A DNA stretch of 64,000 nt, taken from NCBI GenBank assembly GCA_963921425.1, contig OY992836.1, positions 17,315,614 to 17,379,613 of the forward strand, written 5' to 3'. Positions 1 through 11,691 of this stretch are shown here, piece after piece; position 1 is the first letter of the stretch; each line of letters begins with the position of its first letter. Below the pieces are notes generated by a model. That model was not told the DNA's origin. It worked only from the letters and a program-made list of their open reading frames with translations, and did not search any database. Origin of the DNA: Dryas octopetala. Taxonomy: Eukaryota; Streptophyta; Magnoliopsida; Rosales; Rosaceae. Position numbers and translations under genes: made by a program.

Positions 1-2648
1 CCAATGTGAGGGGGGATACTGCATTGCATTTCGCAGCAAAACACGGGCGTGTTGCCATAGTGGAGGCTCTTATAGAAGCTGCAAAACATCTTCGTCACCA
101 TGAGTATCAGGTCCAACGAGCTTGGCAGAAGTTTATCCAATCCAAAAACAGCAACGGAGACACAGCCTTGCACGAGGCAGTTCGTTTTAATCATCTTAGA
201 GTGGTGCAGATATTGACCACAGAAGATGACAATCTTTCAACCTTTGCTAATGATGCTGGCGTTACACCACTTTATCTCGCTGCTGAGAGGGGTTTTTCTG
301 GATTGGTTATTCAGATGCTAACTACAACTGGACCTCTTCATCCATTGTTTCAACATGGACCAGGCCCCAATAGAAGAATTGCATTGCACGCTGCAGTGAT
401 CAACAATAATGCACGTATGTATACATCCATTTTCACATAACTATATATCCACATATATATACACATTTCCTATAATCCGGACATCAGGATCATACTAAAC
501 ATCTAGTCCTGTGAGTTTAAGTCATTGTTTGCAGGTTTTCTTAGATGATTTAAGTCCACTATTATAACATTGCATTGAGAGTGTAGAAGTCTCCATATAT
601 TCAGCTTTGTTTCTTTTTCATTTTATTACCAAATGTTCACTGATTGGTTCAAATATGCTTGCTTATTGAAATAGGCAAACAGAAAATGTTAGCAGAATGC
701 AGCCTTTACGTTTTCGATCAGTGCATGTAATTATGATTTTGGAAATAGGATGAGTTAACATATATATACCTATCCAATGCCTTTATTATATATGAAGCAT
801 TTGCATTTTTTCTGCCGCAGAAATCACAATAAAAATACTAGAACACAGTCCATTGGCCACGACTGCAGAAGATGAAAACGGATGGACTCCGCTTCACATG
901 GCTGCATTCTTGGGTCATTCTTCAATTGTGCAACTGCTACTGGACTCCAATGAAGAGGTTGCTTTGAGGCATGAAAATATAAATGGAATGACACCTCTTC
1001 ATCTAGCAGCCTCCAAAGGCCATATAAAAGCAGTTAATAACCTTCTTTCCCGCTGCCCTAACTGTTGCGAATTGGTTGATCACAAACAACGAAACTTTCT
1101 GCACCATGCCATTGAGAATTACCAATATCGTATACAAGATCTGGTTTTACAAGATCCGTGGTATAGTAGTGTCCTCTTAGATGGCAGGGATGTTGAAGGA
1201 AACACACCCCTACATATGATTGCCAAATCTCTATATGGAAACCAAGGATATTCATTCAGTCAAGACATGTCACTATGGAGATCTGACTGTGATTTCATAT
1301 CTGATCCGAGGGTTGATAGGATGGCAGTGAATAATGGAGGCTTAAATGCTTTAGACATGATTCTTGCCATTAAGACTTCCTCAACATTCAAGGTATATGT
1401 ATATATAGATATGGCTTGTTATTTCCAATTTATCTGTTCATAATCATAATCTATGCTTAGGTTTGGATTTCACATAGAGATAAGGATCAGTGTTGTGATT
1501 GTGATCCTAATCTCCAAGCTCAGCTGATCACATAGATAATTACTTGTATAGGATTGGCCATCTAGCTGTATTTAGAGATATGACAATCCTTGTATAGCTA
1601 TATATATATATATGGCTTGTTATTTTCCAATTTATCTGTTCATAATCATAATCTATGTTTAGTTTTGGATTTCACATAGAGATAAAAGGATCAGTGTTGT
1701 GATTGTGATCCTAACCTCCAAGCTAAGCTGATCACATAGGATAATTACTTGTATATGATTGGCCATCTAGCTGTATTTAGAGATATGACAATCCTTGTAT
1801 AACTATGATTCTTGTCTACGTTCCTGCCAAAAAAAATGATTATTGTCTACGTTAAGCATAAAAGTAATACTAATAGTCTTTGTACGTGTTTGCAGAGTGA
1901 CATTAAATGTTTTTTGGAAGCAAAGGGTGCCACACCAAGCTGTCATGGACTTCCATATCTCAGACCATACACCGAAATTGAGGAAGAAGTCCAGGAAAAT
2001 AATGAAGATTATCATAGAAGCTTTGAGGTAAACAAAAGAGCCCAAGGATCTGAAGTAAAAAAGGAAGTCCTAGAGGCCCATTTGGTAGTTGCTGCACTTA
2101 TAGCAACGGTAACCTTTGCAGCAGGAATCACCATGCCTGGTGGTTATGAAAAAGGTTTTGCAGTTCTAGCTGATGATATATTTTTCAGAGGATTTTTTGT
2201 ATTTGACACTTTGGCATTTCTTATATCGTCTTGCTCCGTCTTTATGCACCTGTACATTTTGAACTCCAAGAGGGAAGTGATGAGCAAAACGCTTGAGAAG
2301 CTCGTAGGAATGACCATGATTTCCTTGTTTTTCATGGTGGCTTCTTTCCTTTGCGGCACATGTGTAGTATTCGGTGGCAGTTCTTCAAGATTGTCCACAC
2401 TGGTTCTTCTGCTCACCGGAACTTTCTTCCTTGCCACATGTCATTACTGGCTTTTTCAAAGTTCCTCTGGTTTCCGAAGTATTGAAATTAGGGCCTACAA
2501 AATGATCTATGATACTTTTGGTGAACCTGCATCCGACTATATACTTAGCAGGCCTGGACAAAGAAAAATGGGCTTCTTTCCTGCTTCAGTTGGCTTCTGT
2601 TTTGGTTATGTAATGGCGCTTTGGCAAACCATATTCCGAAGAAGATGA
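1..2648 (+). CDS. Ankyrin-repeat PGG-domain membrane protein, left copy, 5' end missing
   Basis: Exons are <1-414, 821-1392 and 1896-2648. The reading frame at the window edge is open (frame of base 3), and comparison with the right copy shows that 196 bp of coding sequence lie upstream. Visible ankyrin repeats include GDTALHFAAKHGR, GDTALHEAVRFNH, GVTPLYLAAERG, GWTPLHMAAFLGH, GMTPLHLAASKGH and GNTPLHMIAK. The last exon encodes a PGG domain (AGITMPGGY) followed by three hydrophobic segments and a basic C-terminus. Proteins with this layout (ACD6/ITN1 type) are plant membrane proteins linked to defence and salt or ABA responses; the role here is inferred from family only. The visible coding sequence appears identical to the right copy. 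Splice sites are GTATGT/GCCGCAG and GTATAT/TTTGCAG. Confidence 0.9.
1411..1806. repeat. Tandem duplication inside ankyrin gene intron 2
   Basis: Two units of about 195 bp (1411-1601 and 1612-1806, offset 201 bp) make up most of the second intron. Both begin ATGGCTTGTTAT and end near ACAATCCTTGTATA, with scattered substitutions and a short AT run between them. The same pair is present in the right gene copy, so it predates the segmental duplication. Confidence 0.9.
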
Positions 2649-3032
2649 ACTTAGCTGCCAGGGGCAAGAATGAGCTTATAGTTATGTAAAACTTTTTTGT
2701 TGAATTATCCGAAGAATGCTCTTTCTCGTTATGTTTTCTTGTTATGTTAAACTTTTTTGGCTCTCTATGTTGGACTGAAAATCCCAGGTCATAAACATAA
2801 CAATCAGTTTGTGACATATTTGTGTGATGGATGATCTCTCTAATCATAATAGCATTGTGAAAAATTCCTGCTTTAATAGTTTTTGTGATCAGTTTGTGGG
2901 TTTGGTTTTGGAAATGGTATCCAAGTGGTTTTGTGTATGGTTTGTCGGTTTTAGATGGTGTAATATTGATCATCATTGCTTAATTATGAGTATGAGTTCA
3001 TTAATAGGGTGGATTAATGTGGTGTGGCGGTA

Positions 3033-3491
3033 ATGTATTTCATGGAGCATGTATCGGAAAGCTGGGTGATAGACAACGAGTTTAAGGATGAAGACATGAC
3101 CAAAAAGAAAGCTAGAGTGATATCATGTTTCTTGAATGGACCAAAACATTTGGAGATAGATTATCCTGAGGAACCCAATAACAAATTAGATGATGCTTCT
3201 GTTGAAACCTCAGAGGACTTTACAACATCCCAAAAGGCAAGAGAGACAACTCTATTAGATGATGCTTCTGTTGAAACCTCAGCATTGCCAAAACGAAGGG
3301 AGAAATCTACATTGCCATGTCCCTTGCCTCAAAAGAAAAGGAGAACTAGTTCAACTAGGAATACTGAGAGCAACATCAACTTACCAAATGGGGTTCCACA
3401 TCTTGAATCAGAAATGAAAAGTACCACAGAACCTGCAAATCCCCCCTTGTTTCCAGTAAATCTGTATATCTGTGAATTTGTGCTTCATTAG
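3033..3491 (+). CDS. Uncharacterised small lysine-rich ORF, left copy
   Basis: This is an ORF of 152 codons from ATG 3033, on the same strand and about 385 bp downstream of the ankyrin gene. I do not recognise the family. The protein is hydrophilic and rich in Lys, Glu, Ser and Thr. It has a repeated 9-residue motif, LDDASVETS, about 22 residues apart, and a basic PQKKRRTSS stretch that could act as a nuclear signal. A plausible donor (CCA/GTAAAT at 3455) and an acceptor (GCAG at about 3549) would splice it, but the next frame stops after a few codons. It could be a real small gene, one exon of a decayed gene, or a captured fragment. An identical copy lies at 16763-17221. Confidence 0.35.
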   Translation: MYFMEHVSESWVIDNEFKDEDMTKKKARVISCFLNGPKHLEIDYPEEPNNKLDDASVETSEDFTTSQKARETTLLDDASVETSALPKRREKSTLPCPLPQKKRRTSSTRNTESNINLPNGVPHLESEMKSTTEPANPPLFPVNLYICEFVLH

Positions 3492-5500
3492 GTCTGCATT
3501 ATAACTTACAATATTTTGGATTTTCTTTTTTATTTTGGGGGTAAAGCAGGCCATGACAGAGTAGCAATTGATCAAGTCAAGAAAAAGAGAAGCCCCATAC
3601 ATAAAGGTACTAATTCATGAACTCTGAAATTGGCTTGCCTAGCTCTCTGAAATTGCAAAATCATTTGTAATTGGCAATTTCCTAAGACAAAACACTCTTG
3701 GTTGTAACTAGATAGTTGTGTCTAAATAAGTGCTCATTAAGAAGGAGAAATTGTCGAAGCCAAATCAAGTGAAGCATGTGAATCGAAGACTCAAATTCAA
3801 GATATTTGCAAGATATGCCTCAAGCCTCAAATCTTCTAAGTCTCAAGCTCCAATCAATATAAAGTAAAAGGTAAGTTGACCTAGAAGACCTCATGCATTC
3901 TAGGGGGTTAGATTTACTTGCATGTATGTTAAAAATACTTATCATGATTTCTATGATCCCTTGTGAATTGCATTAGAAACCTTCTCAAATTCTGGGTTTT
4001 AAAATTTAGGCTTGAGGTCCGGACCTCTCCTTTGCCATGTATTGTTACTGCAGAATAAAGTTTCAAATTGTATGCATTTATCGTATAATATTATCAAATT
4101 TTGTTATAAAACTCCCCTTGAGTGATTAGACCCACCACATCAACATTATGACATGGTATAACAGTCCCACTCAAGCTTTCCTCGAACTCCCAGCTGATAT
4201 GCAGATGCAGGGCATACATGAAAACACAAAGACCCGTTTCCACTATGACAAAAACATAACTGGAAACCAGCATGCAATCTCGAACTGTTAAATATTTATT
4301 TAAATATTTTAATTTCTAAGTTTCAAGTTATTGAAACATTTTATCAGTTATAGGGTCAAAATTGAAGTACTAGATGTACTGATCAATTTGCTCTGTGCAT
4401 TTAAAAACTAGACAGTAAGGTCAATGAGAAAGTAAAGGAAGCCAAGCCACATTGGGGACACAATCTCACGCAATTCATTCAATCCATTCAAACATAGGCA
4501 AAAGGATGAACTTACACAGATCAAAAGACTTGAAAACTTTTTTTGGTCGAAAAAAGACTTGGAACTTGGAAGAAGCAAGGGTATATAATCCGAAAAAAGT
4601 ACTCGATCAAGATATGTTATTGCTGCTCTTGATTGTGGGAATGCAGGTAAGAAAGAACAATACTTGGCTCTTCCTTTGAAGGAGCACCTCCTCCAACCCC
4701 ATCTCACCTCTTCATGTATGAATTAATTTTTCATTTATTTAGAACGAAAAGACCATAAAGGACATGTGTTTGTGAGATGAGATTGGAGGAGGTGCTACTT
4801 CAAAGGAAGGAGCCAATCATTGTTACCAAGAAATGCAATCTGTCCGTATGAGTAACACAAGTCTCTTTTTTATTTTTGTAAGTCCTCAAAACACAAGTAC
4901 AAATACACAACATTCCGCATATACAAGGAAAAAAAGATAGATGTTTCTAAATTGATGGTGCAAAAAAGTTGTTAGATGTATAGGGAACTTAAAGTCTTAA
5001 ACTATAGAAGGATGAGAACAACATAAACAAGACGCAATATATATCAAATTATCAAAAGAATAGAGGCAAGCATGTTGTATTCAAGCTTGGAAGCAGCTGG
5101 AGAGACCAAAGTGAAATCTTTGGAGTCTCAAAATGCGTACTAGATGATAGTTTCTATTTTCAATACTATAATTCACTATTTTGTTGTTCATGTTTTAGTT
5201 GATGCCTTAAGTTGGGCACTTCTAGTGTTTTTTGACGTGTTCGTTTTGTTTTGTTGTTTACGCCCTAGCCCTACCATTTTACCAAAAACAAAAAAAAAAG
5301 CTCATGGGGGCTGAAATGGGTTGTTCTAATTCTAACATGGACAAATAGGTCGATCATCAACATATACATATATAGTAATAACTTTGTAACATTACTCCAT
5401 GATAATAGAAGCCAAGCACTAGAATACACACTAGCTTTTGATGTGAAAGAAAACGTACATAACAATGAAATTAAAATAAAGAAGCATAATGTATATAAAA
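3492..5500. other. Intergenic region, no gene recognised
   Basis: This region is AT-rich DNA between the small ORF and the F-box gene. It contains a perfect 14-bp palindrome (GAGGTCCGGACCTC, near 4014) and a foldback element at 4650-4826. No ORF resembles a known protein. The stretch at 5150-5300 is where the left and right duplicated blocks start to differ (4-bp indel, substitutions, A-tract length). Confidence 0.6.
4650..4826. mobile_element. Foldback MITE-like element, left copy
   Basis: Arms of about 58 bp are inverted. The left arm reads TTGGCTCTTCCTTTGAAGG then AGCACCTCCTCC; the right arm is its near-complement, GGAGGAGGTGCTACTTC then AAAGGAAGGAGCCAA. They surround a loop of about 60 bp. 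No internal ORF is present. A weak AATGCA on both sides may be the target duplication. Superfamily not assigned. It sits inside the segmental duplication and was copied with it. Confidence 0.7.
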
Positions 5501-6718
5501 TCATAGGACATAGTCAAGTTTTATCTTCTGTAATTGTGAAGTGTAAAGTTGAGAAGGGTAACTTAAACTTATGAATGAGTGGGGTCTCATTACAGGCATC
5601 TTGGATTGGATTATTGGGCATTTGTTGATCCGATTACGGCGTTTGAATTTGGAGCACAGTTGGTTTTTTGCATCAAGGAGTTTCTCCAATGGACCACGAT
5701 GCCTCTTGGAGAGGACACTCTGTATTAACGAAGTATCTATAAGCAGGCAATTCCCCTGGAATCCAGGTAAATCTTGAGCAGAAGCAGAGAAGTTGCAATC
5801 TGCACCTACAAACAATATTCGATCACCGAGAGACTCCACCTCAACCCATTGCTTCTCTACTGCATTCAATTTATAAACCCTGAATTGACGCGTAGTAGTG
5901 TCATCTTTGTCGACTTCATAAGGAGCTATATATCTATCTACTAAAAGCAGCTCTCCGGGTGATTCTATCAATGCCTTGTGGTGACCATAGCCATCATCTA
6001 CTGGAGACGCAATTGTTGTCAGCTTTAAGGAAGAATCAACCACCACAGCCCTCCCATCCTTTGCAACAGCAACGAACTTTCCTTGGTAAAATTTAACATC
6101 TCTATAACTGCAATAAGAGATTGTATCATATACCAGGCTGCATTTTTCATCGTCAACACCTAATTTCTTGTGGTATAATGCTCCATCATAAGCAACAAAC
6201 ATGAGAGCAGGGCAATCGGAATTCGAGGACATGGCCACTCTATAACTAGAAACATGGCCTTTATTTTTTAGGGAGATGAGACGTAAAAATTTTGCCAATT
6301 CAAAGACGCGAAAATTCAATAAGTTTAAAAACATTGGGCGTGGCATGGGTGGTAGCCTCTTTAAGGGGTGTGAGGGGGAGAGAGGATGTAGCAACGGAGT
6401 TTTAACTTTACACAATTCTCCGGATTCTTTGACTCTAACCACCCAACCCCCCCAACTGACATTAGCAATGGCAGGAGGAGGTGGAGGTTCCACATGATAA
6501 ACTACGATTTCGGAGAGGGTGATATCATCGTCACTGAAGCAGTCATAAGGTGGGTCGATGTGAATTCTCATAGGGTCAAGTTTTTGTTTCTCAAAGGGCG
6601 GAATAGATGAGCGCCATGAGCGACAGACTGCACGGAATCGGGAAACATCGATTTTAGTGTTGAGGCACTTCCCTATGTTCCCTAATAATTCATGTGGAAG
6701 ATCGCTCATGCCCGTCAT
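5501..6718 (-). CDS. F-box protein with DUF295-type C-terminal domain, left copy
   Basis: Single-exon ORF of 405 residues. The first true ATG is at 6718; the frame extends a few codons upstream only through a non-ATG start, and a second ATG lies three codons downstream. The N-terminus is an F-box (SDLPHELLGNIGKCL ... FRAVCRSWRSSIPP, about residues 4-42), which would bind SKP1 in an SCF ubiquitin ligase. The remainder matches the plant DUF295/KIB1-like pattern: a hydrophobic core, a GALYHKKLG/YDTISYCSY-like middle and a late VGADCNFSASAQDLPGFQGNCLLID segment that forms the usual substrate-side fold. The last 50 residues are basic and unlike the usual family end, so the C-terminus may be altered. 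The target is unknown. It converges with the ankyrin gene and small ORF and is identical in the right copy. Confidence 0.85.
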   Translation of the reverse strand: MTGMSDLPHELLGNIGKCLNTKIDVSRFRAVCRSWRSSIPPFEKQKLDPMRIHIDPPYDCFSDDDITLSEIVVYHVEPPPPPAIANVSWGGWVVRVKESGELCKVKTPLLHPLSPSHPLKRLPPMPRPMFLNLLNFRVFELAKFLRLISLKNKGHVSSYRVAMSSNSDCPALMFVAYDGALYHKKLGVDDEKCSLVYDTISYCSYRDVKFYQGKFVAVAKDGRAVVVDSSLKLTTIASPVDDGYGHHKALIESPGELLLVDRYIAPYEVDKDDTTTRQFRVYKLNAVEKQWVEVESLGDRILFVGADCNFSASAQDLPGFQGNCLLIDTSLIQSVLSKRHRGPLEKLLDAKNQLCSKFKRRNRINKCPIIQSKMPVMRPHSFISLSYPSQLYTSQLQKIKLDYVL

Positions 6719-7250
6719 CTTATCTAGCTTCCATATATATATCTTCAACAACAGTTAATGGAATCGATCATCAGGACTCATATATATATATATATAGCAG
6801 ATTGATTATGTACATTAATTGAGACCCAAGTAAAAAATAAACAAACAAATTAACATGTATCAGAATTGGCAAGTCTTGAGCAGCAAGCAACGCGGTTGTG
6901 AAGAAGATCGAAGAAATTACTGAGAACTTAATCGGACAGGGCTTCTCTCCTATTCTGATCAGGAGTGAATTGATGGATCCATATATTGGTAAAACACAAT
7001 TTCTACTAGATATTTATATAACAATTAATCAACGAAAACCAGATCTCCAAATGAGTTCACCAATTCACCCATATATACAATGTGGACTTAGGAAAGTCTG
7101 ATATTCATTAATCATCACTACTTAACCAAAACGCTGGAAATTTCAATGTTTTATTACATTGTTTGAGCTTTTTCTACATGAACATTAATTAGAAGAAAGA
7201 CGGATGAATTTGAAACACTTGGGGAAATTTGTTTACACATGTATAATAAT

Positions 7251-7324
7251 CTAAGTGGTAGCTACTTCTTGCAATTGCTTCACTTTTGCAATGTATTCAG
7301 TCATTGCTTCTTCTTTGTCCTTCC
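7251..7324 (-). pseudogene. ACBP last exon only, truncated by the duplication breakpoint
   Basis: This encodes the C-terminal KDKEEAMTEYIAKVKQLQEV end of an acyl-CoA-binding protein and a stop, matching exon 4 of the intact gene at 21013-21086. The preceding exons are absent because homology with the right copy ends at 7406, within the next intron. The exon therefore has no start or CoA-binding core and is a gene fragment. Confidence 0.85.
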
Positions 7325-7406
7325 CTGAGGAACAATTAATACACAGTTACACATACATATATATAGTAAGTAACTCAGTTTAGCAATTAGCAAAAGTATA
7401 TACTAT

Positions 7407-9030
7407 ATTAATTAGCAATTATGGTTTGTGATTGAGGATGGAAATAGTAAATTACTTCTTCAGGCAATATCACAATTAATGAGTTTATAGCTTCCACAAT
7501 ATTATAATATTTGCTTAAGGTATTGAAATAAAATCTTTCTTAAAAAAAGTATTGAAATAAGGTCATTCTTTAATGATGACGTTAGTGCTTACAATATGAC
7601 GCTCTTATGTTAATTTAATTAAAAAGACGCACAAGATCGAGCATAAATGATACATTAATTGAAATATATATCAAAATATACAATCACATATGTTATATGG
7701 CCGGTGTACATCTTTAATGACATAATAGATAATGAGTGAACTTAACTAGACACTTATCAAGGCATATATGGTGATCTAAATATGTATCGTACATTGTCGA
7801 TCTTCTTCCTCAAACTCCTCCAAGCTAGCAAATAATCAACATGCAGGTTGGGTTGGGCTCAATCAAATTGTTGTATTTGAAGCGAAGGTTTATTGGGGGT
7901 GATGGTGGACAAGTTCTACGTCGTCATGTATAATTAATGTTGTGTCGTATTACATCAATTCTCTGTTGTGCTCAACATAATTTGTTATGTTTAAATGAAT
8001 TTAAAATGCCGTTGAAAAGCTATTAACTATAAGGAAATTGAAAATTGAAAATAGTCTTGATATGTAACAATTTTGGTGTTTATATTTTTGGTATGAAGTA
8101 CACGTACCACTTGGTATTAAACATGTTCTTCCTCAAAATTTTCTTAGTAACCCCAGAGGAAGCTTAATTAAGCAAGCTTATGATGTTGTTGTCACTATAC
8201 GTAATAATAATATCAAGCTAGGATCACTTTGGATTCACACGAGCTACATATTACTGAAAACAAAAAAAAAACAAATTAATTTCACTAATTAACTAGAGAA
8301 TTAATTTCAGATGGAATAAATTGACTGCAAAGCGGCTGCATGCTGAATTTACAGATGCATAGATAGATGGTTGTTTGCTTGTTCCTTAATTAAGCTTTGT
8401 GGCTAGTGGCCAAAAGGCCCAAAACAAAAAAAAAGCTTTGTGGCTGGAAATGATAGAGTAATTTAATGCTGCACCATTTTTCGAATCTGACAAGGCAATC
8501 CGTGTAGTACGTAGCTTTAACACCGTTTCATCCCACATACATATATTTATGCACCAGCTCAGCAACCCAGACGGAAAGTGCAGGCCACGCATGCACTTTG
8601 GTCAAATACAAGGTTGACTTGCAGCGTCCTAAGGAGGAGGTTGACGGCGCAGCATAACAGGCAGTCCAACGTTAATATTATCCAATCCCATGAAATGTCT
8701 TATCACTGGCCCACCTGTCCCATTTTAACCCCACTCTTTTTTTTGGTCAACTTTGAACCCCACGCTTTGTTAAGACTTTTGTAGTACTAGTCTCATGCGC
8801 ACCGTTTCAAGTATATGGTAGAACCAAAATGTTGCAATATCATGTAGGCACGCAATTAATTCATGCTTTACATGCATTTCATTTCTAATAATTAATAACG
8901 ATGGGAATTAAAATTAATTAAGTGGGGGGTTTTAAGGTTAGTTTAGAAGTATCTCTCCACCTTCCTAACGAGGTTTGGTACGTGGTCACTTTGCAACTTC
9001 CTTATATGACAAAAGGAAATATATCATATC
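7407..9030. other. Intergenic spacer, AT-rich, no gene recognised
   Basis: No coding sequence is supported. The part from about 8560 to 8930 contains a motif series (GCAGTCCAACGTTAATATTATCC, then a block ending near TTTCATTTCTAATAAT) that recurs in degraded form near 10760-10870 and 12550-12640. These three places are probably old tandem copies of one noncoding unit. Confidence 0.5.
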
Positions 9031-9045
9031 AGTGACTACAATAAA

Positions 9046-9837
9046 ATCTTTCAATGACCTAACTGCAGCTCCTTAAACGCTCTCTTCTCTCTCCTCAACC
9101 TTCTTCCTCTAAACCAAGTTTTTTCAGGGTCGGAGGCGAGGGCGGTGGCTCTTGTGTTCCTTACAGACCCGCTGCTCCTATCACCGCCTCTCCATTATCT
9201 TTTTCTTCTTCTTTTGATGTTTTGGTTTGTACTAAGGGATACTCTCCTCCCTCTTTGTGAGAGATTTTTCATCTCTCCATGTGAGAGTTTTTTCATCTGA
9301 ATAAAGGAGAGCTTTTCTGATCGCTTTGACTTGGTCTATCTATGGCGTTGGGCGCGATCTACGCGTTGTGCAGCGTCGAATCCTGTTTTAGCGACGCTTA
9401 GTTGCTCTCTAGAGATCTCTCTTCCAGTTTGTCTCTGTTTCTCGCCACAAAGTGTAGAGATGTCACCATGCTCGCCGATACCAGTCATGTCGGTTACTAC
9501 TGCCCGATCCGCCATCTTGTTCTACTATCCGACTCGACTTAGAGATGTTGGTTGGATCGTAGACCCAAACGCAACTAGTTTGCCAATTTCTACGGTGCCT
9601 TGCGGGCCTCGTTTAACTGCTGTACTGTATGCTCGATGCCGACGTTACTAGATCTTGGAGTTTTTGTGGGCTTCTTTGCCCCGCTTTCTCCCACGGTTAT
9701 GTGTGTGGGCTCTTATTTCATTGTAAGTGTTTAACTCATTAGCTCTATTGTTGTAGGGCTTCTTGTCATAATTAACTTTGTATTTTCTATGTCTTTTTAG
9801 CTGTTTTAATGCAATATATGTTATTATTTTCTCAAAA
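9046..9837 (+). mobile_element. LINE-like retroposed insertion with 15-bp target duplication
   Basis: The stretch is flanked by AGTGACTACAATAAA (9031-9045) and AGTGACTAAAATAAA (9838-9852), 14 of 15 matching. It ends in a T-rich 3' region (GTTTTAATGCAATATATG) and a short A-tail, as plant LINE copies do. Base composition is more GC-rich than its flanks. No reverse transcriptase is present, so it is a truncated or internally deleted copy of about 790 bp, or another retroposed transcript. A 106-codon frame inside it (9331-9651) starts without ATG and resembles nothing. Confidence 0.55.
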
Positions 9838-10029
9838 AGTGACTAAAATAAATAAATAAGTATATATATATATATCATTCTTGCCCCTTTTTGTTTTAAA
9901 TTTCATAAGTGGGTGTTATTATGTGAACACTAAATTGATTAATTAGCTGCCGACACAAAATTGGAAGTGCGTGCAAACAGCCAAATATGCATGCATGCAA
10001 GTGATAACCCTTTATATATGAAGTGGATT

Positions 10030-10700
10030 TAATTTAGGAAACTGATATTCATTTATTGATGATCAGTAGGACGTCCTTAAGCAAAGCAATTCATTGCAAC
10101 GGTTTATTACAATATTCTATATCTGAGTGTGTTTATTTTCTACTCGGAACATTAGAAAAAGATCACTAAATTTGAAACACTTGTGGAATTTCTTTGTTTA
10201 CACACATAGAAATGATCGACATTCCAAGATTTTGACCATCGACAGGGTGGGTCAGGGGTTCTAACTTAAGTGAAGAAGGACAATACTATGTCTCTTCCAA
10301 TTGAGTTATCCCAACAATTGCACGTCTATTTGCAATTAGAAATTCAAATGTACAAATATTAACATGGCCGACCTTGTTATGTGGATTTACCTGACTAGGG
10401 AACTCTATGATATTCATTAATCATGAGTACTTACACAAAGCCGTGGAAATGGCAATTCTAGCTCAATTACAATATTGCACGAGCGTTTTAAACTTGAACA
10501 TTAGAAAAATGCATGTGGATATATTAGATACATTTGTTGAAATTTGTTTACACGTATAATAGATTGATGTAACTGGATATGTATGTATATATATATATAT
10601 ATATATATATAATAAGAATTAATGGTAGAGGGGATTCTTTGTTCTTGGGGTAAAGACTTGGCCTTGATCTACGGATATGCTTTGAACTCCTCCTCCTTTA
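10030..10700 (-). pseudogene. Decayed ACBP copy: two 3'-UTR-like blocks and an exon-2 remnant
   Basis: Blocks at about 10030-10215 and 10385-10560 both resemble the ACBP 3' region at 20860-21010, sharing TGATATTCATT, GAACATTAGAAAAA and the GAAACACTTG/GAAATTTGTTTACAC stretch. At 10634-10700 a piece resembles ACBP exon 2: reading on the minus strand gives EEEFKAY then a stop, then KAKSLP. The other exons are not found. This is at least one dead ACBP paralogue, older than the 7.4-kb duplication. Confidence 0.65.
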
Positions 10701-11296
10701 GTTCATACATTTATCAAAATGATCGACTCCATCTCTTCAGGAATTAATAATAACAATAATATGCAGGCAGTCCAACATTCATATTATCCAAGACCATGTC
10801 ATCTTGAGCAATGCTTTGCATATATGCATTTGATTTCTAATGAATATGGGATTAAAATATTATTATTTTCTTAGTTGCTTTTCACAACAAGCTAAGAAAC
10901 AAAGAACACAAACTAAAAAGATATTCTCACTTTCCCAATAACTTGGGATTATTGCAACAATAACAAACATATAATATAATATTAGTATCAACACCAAAAG
11001 AAAAACAGAAATATAAAAGGGTTAGAAACAAGATTTCTCATAGGTTTTTGAATTTTACACCTCTGGCTGTTGCTGTAGAAAGAAGGTAGGTGGCCTGGTT
11101 TTTGCTTCTGTGGGATTTGGCATCTTGTCATTGTGTTGTAGTAAGCTTTGGTGTGGTAGAGAAAAGGTAAAGTTGCTTCCATGAAAACAACTCCTCCTCT
11201 CTGTTTTTAGCATTGAGCTCTTTGTCTAGAGTCTAGACTAGGGTGAACCCCATTGTTATCCAGGTATGTCTACATCCTTGAAACCAAGCTTTCCCC

Positions 11297-11691
11297 CCAA
11301 GTGGGTTTTTCGTTTTGTGCAAAACCCATTTCTGCTTTTGGGTCTCTAGTGCTACATGCTCTGTTTTTCACTGGTCAGTGGACTCAGTACTACAAGGTTT
11401 GGGTTTAAAGGAAAGGTTTTTCTTGGTTTTTCTGAAAAAGCAAAGCTTTTTCATTCTTCTTCATAGACCAGTTAAACAACTACTCCTCTCCCAAGTGGGT
11501 TTTTCGTTTTGTGCAAAACCCATTTCTGCTTTCGGGTCTCTAGTGCTAAATGCTATGTTTTTCACTGGTCAGTGGACTCAGTACTATAAGGTTTGGGTTT
11601 AATGGAAAGGTTTTTCTTGGTTTTTTTTTTTTTTTTTTTTTTTTTATTCCGAAAAAGCTTTGCTTTTTCATTCTTTTTCATAGACCAGTTG
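11297..11691. repeat. Imperfect 194-bp tandem duplication with poly-T expansion
   Basis: Unit 1 is 11297-11473 and unit 2 is 11491-11691, at an offset of 194 bp. Both start AAGTGGGTTTTTCGTTTTG and end CATAGACCAGTT. Unit 2 carries a T-run of about 26 inside. Frames across it are open in places but have no recognisable product; the sequence looks like transcribed noncoding or decayed DNA. Confidence 0.9.

Larger units (their letters stand above)
1..7406. repeat. Segmental duplication, left copy (truncated by window edge)
   Basis: This block is a direct repeat of 13731-21168, at an offset of 13730 that grows to 13738 and then about 13762 as small indels accumulate. It begins before the window. 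By eye I see one substitution in the first 5.1 kb (position 3748), a handful plus a 4-bp indel at 5.15-5.3 kb, and several changes in the last 600 bp. Homology stops abruptly after 7406, inside an intron of an ACBP gene. The block carries an ankyrin/PGG gene, a small ORF, an F-box gene and the last ACBP exon. Confidence 0.95.

Noticed and set aside
1058-1255. Minus-strand frames under the ankyrin exons, and their right-copy twins
   Set aside because: They lie antisense to well-supported exons and have no family resemblance.
9331-9651. 106-codon frame in the LINE-like insertion
   Set aside because: Starts with a non-ATG codon, has no recognised motif, and lies inside a retroposed segment.
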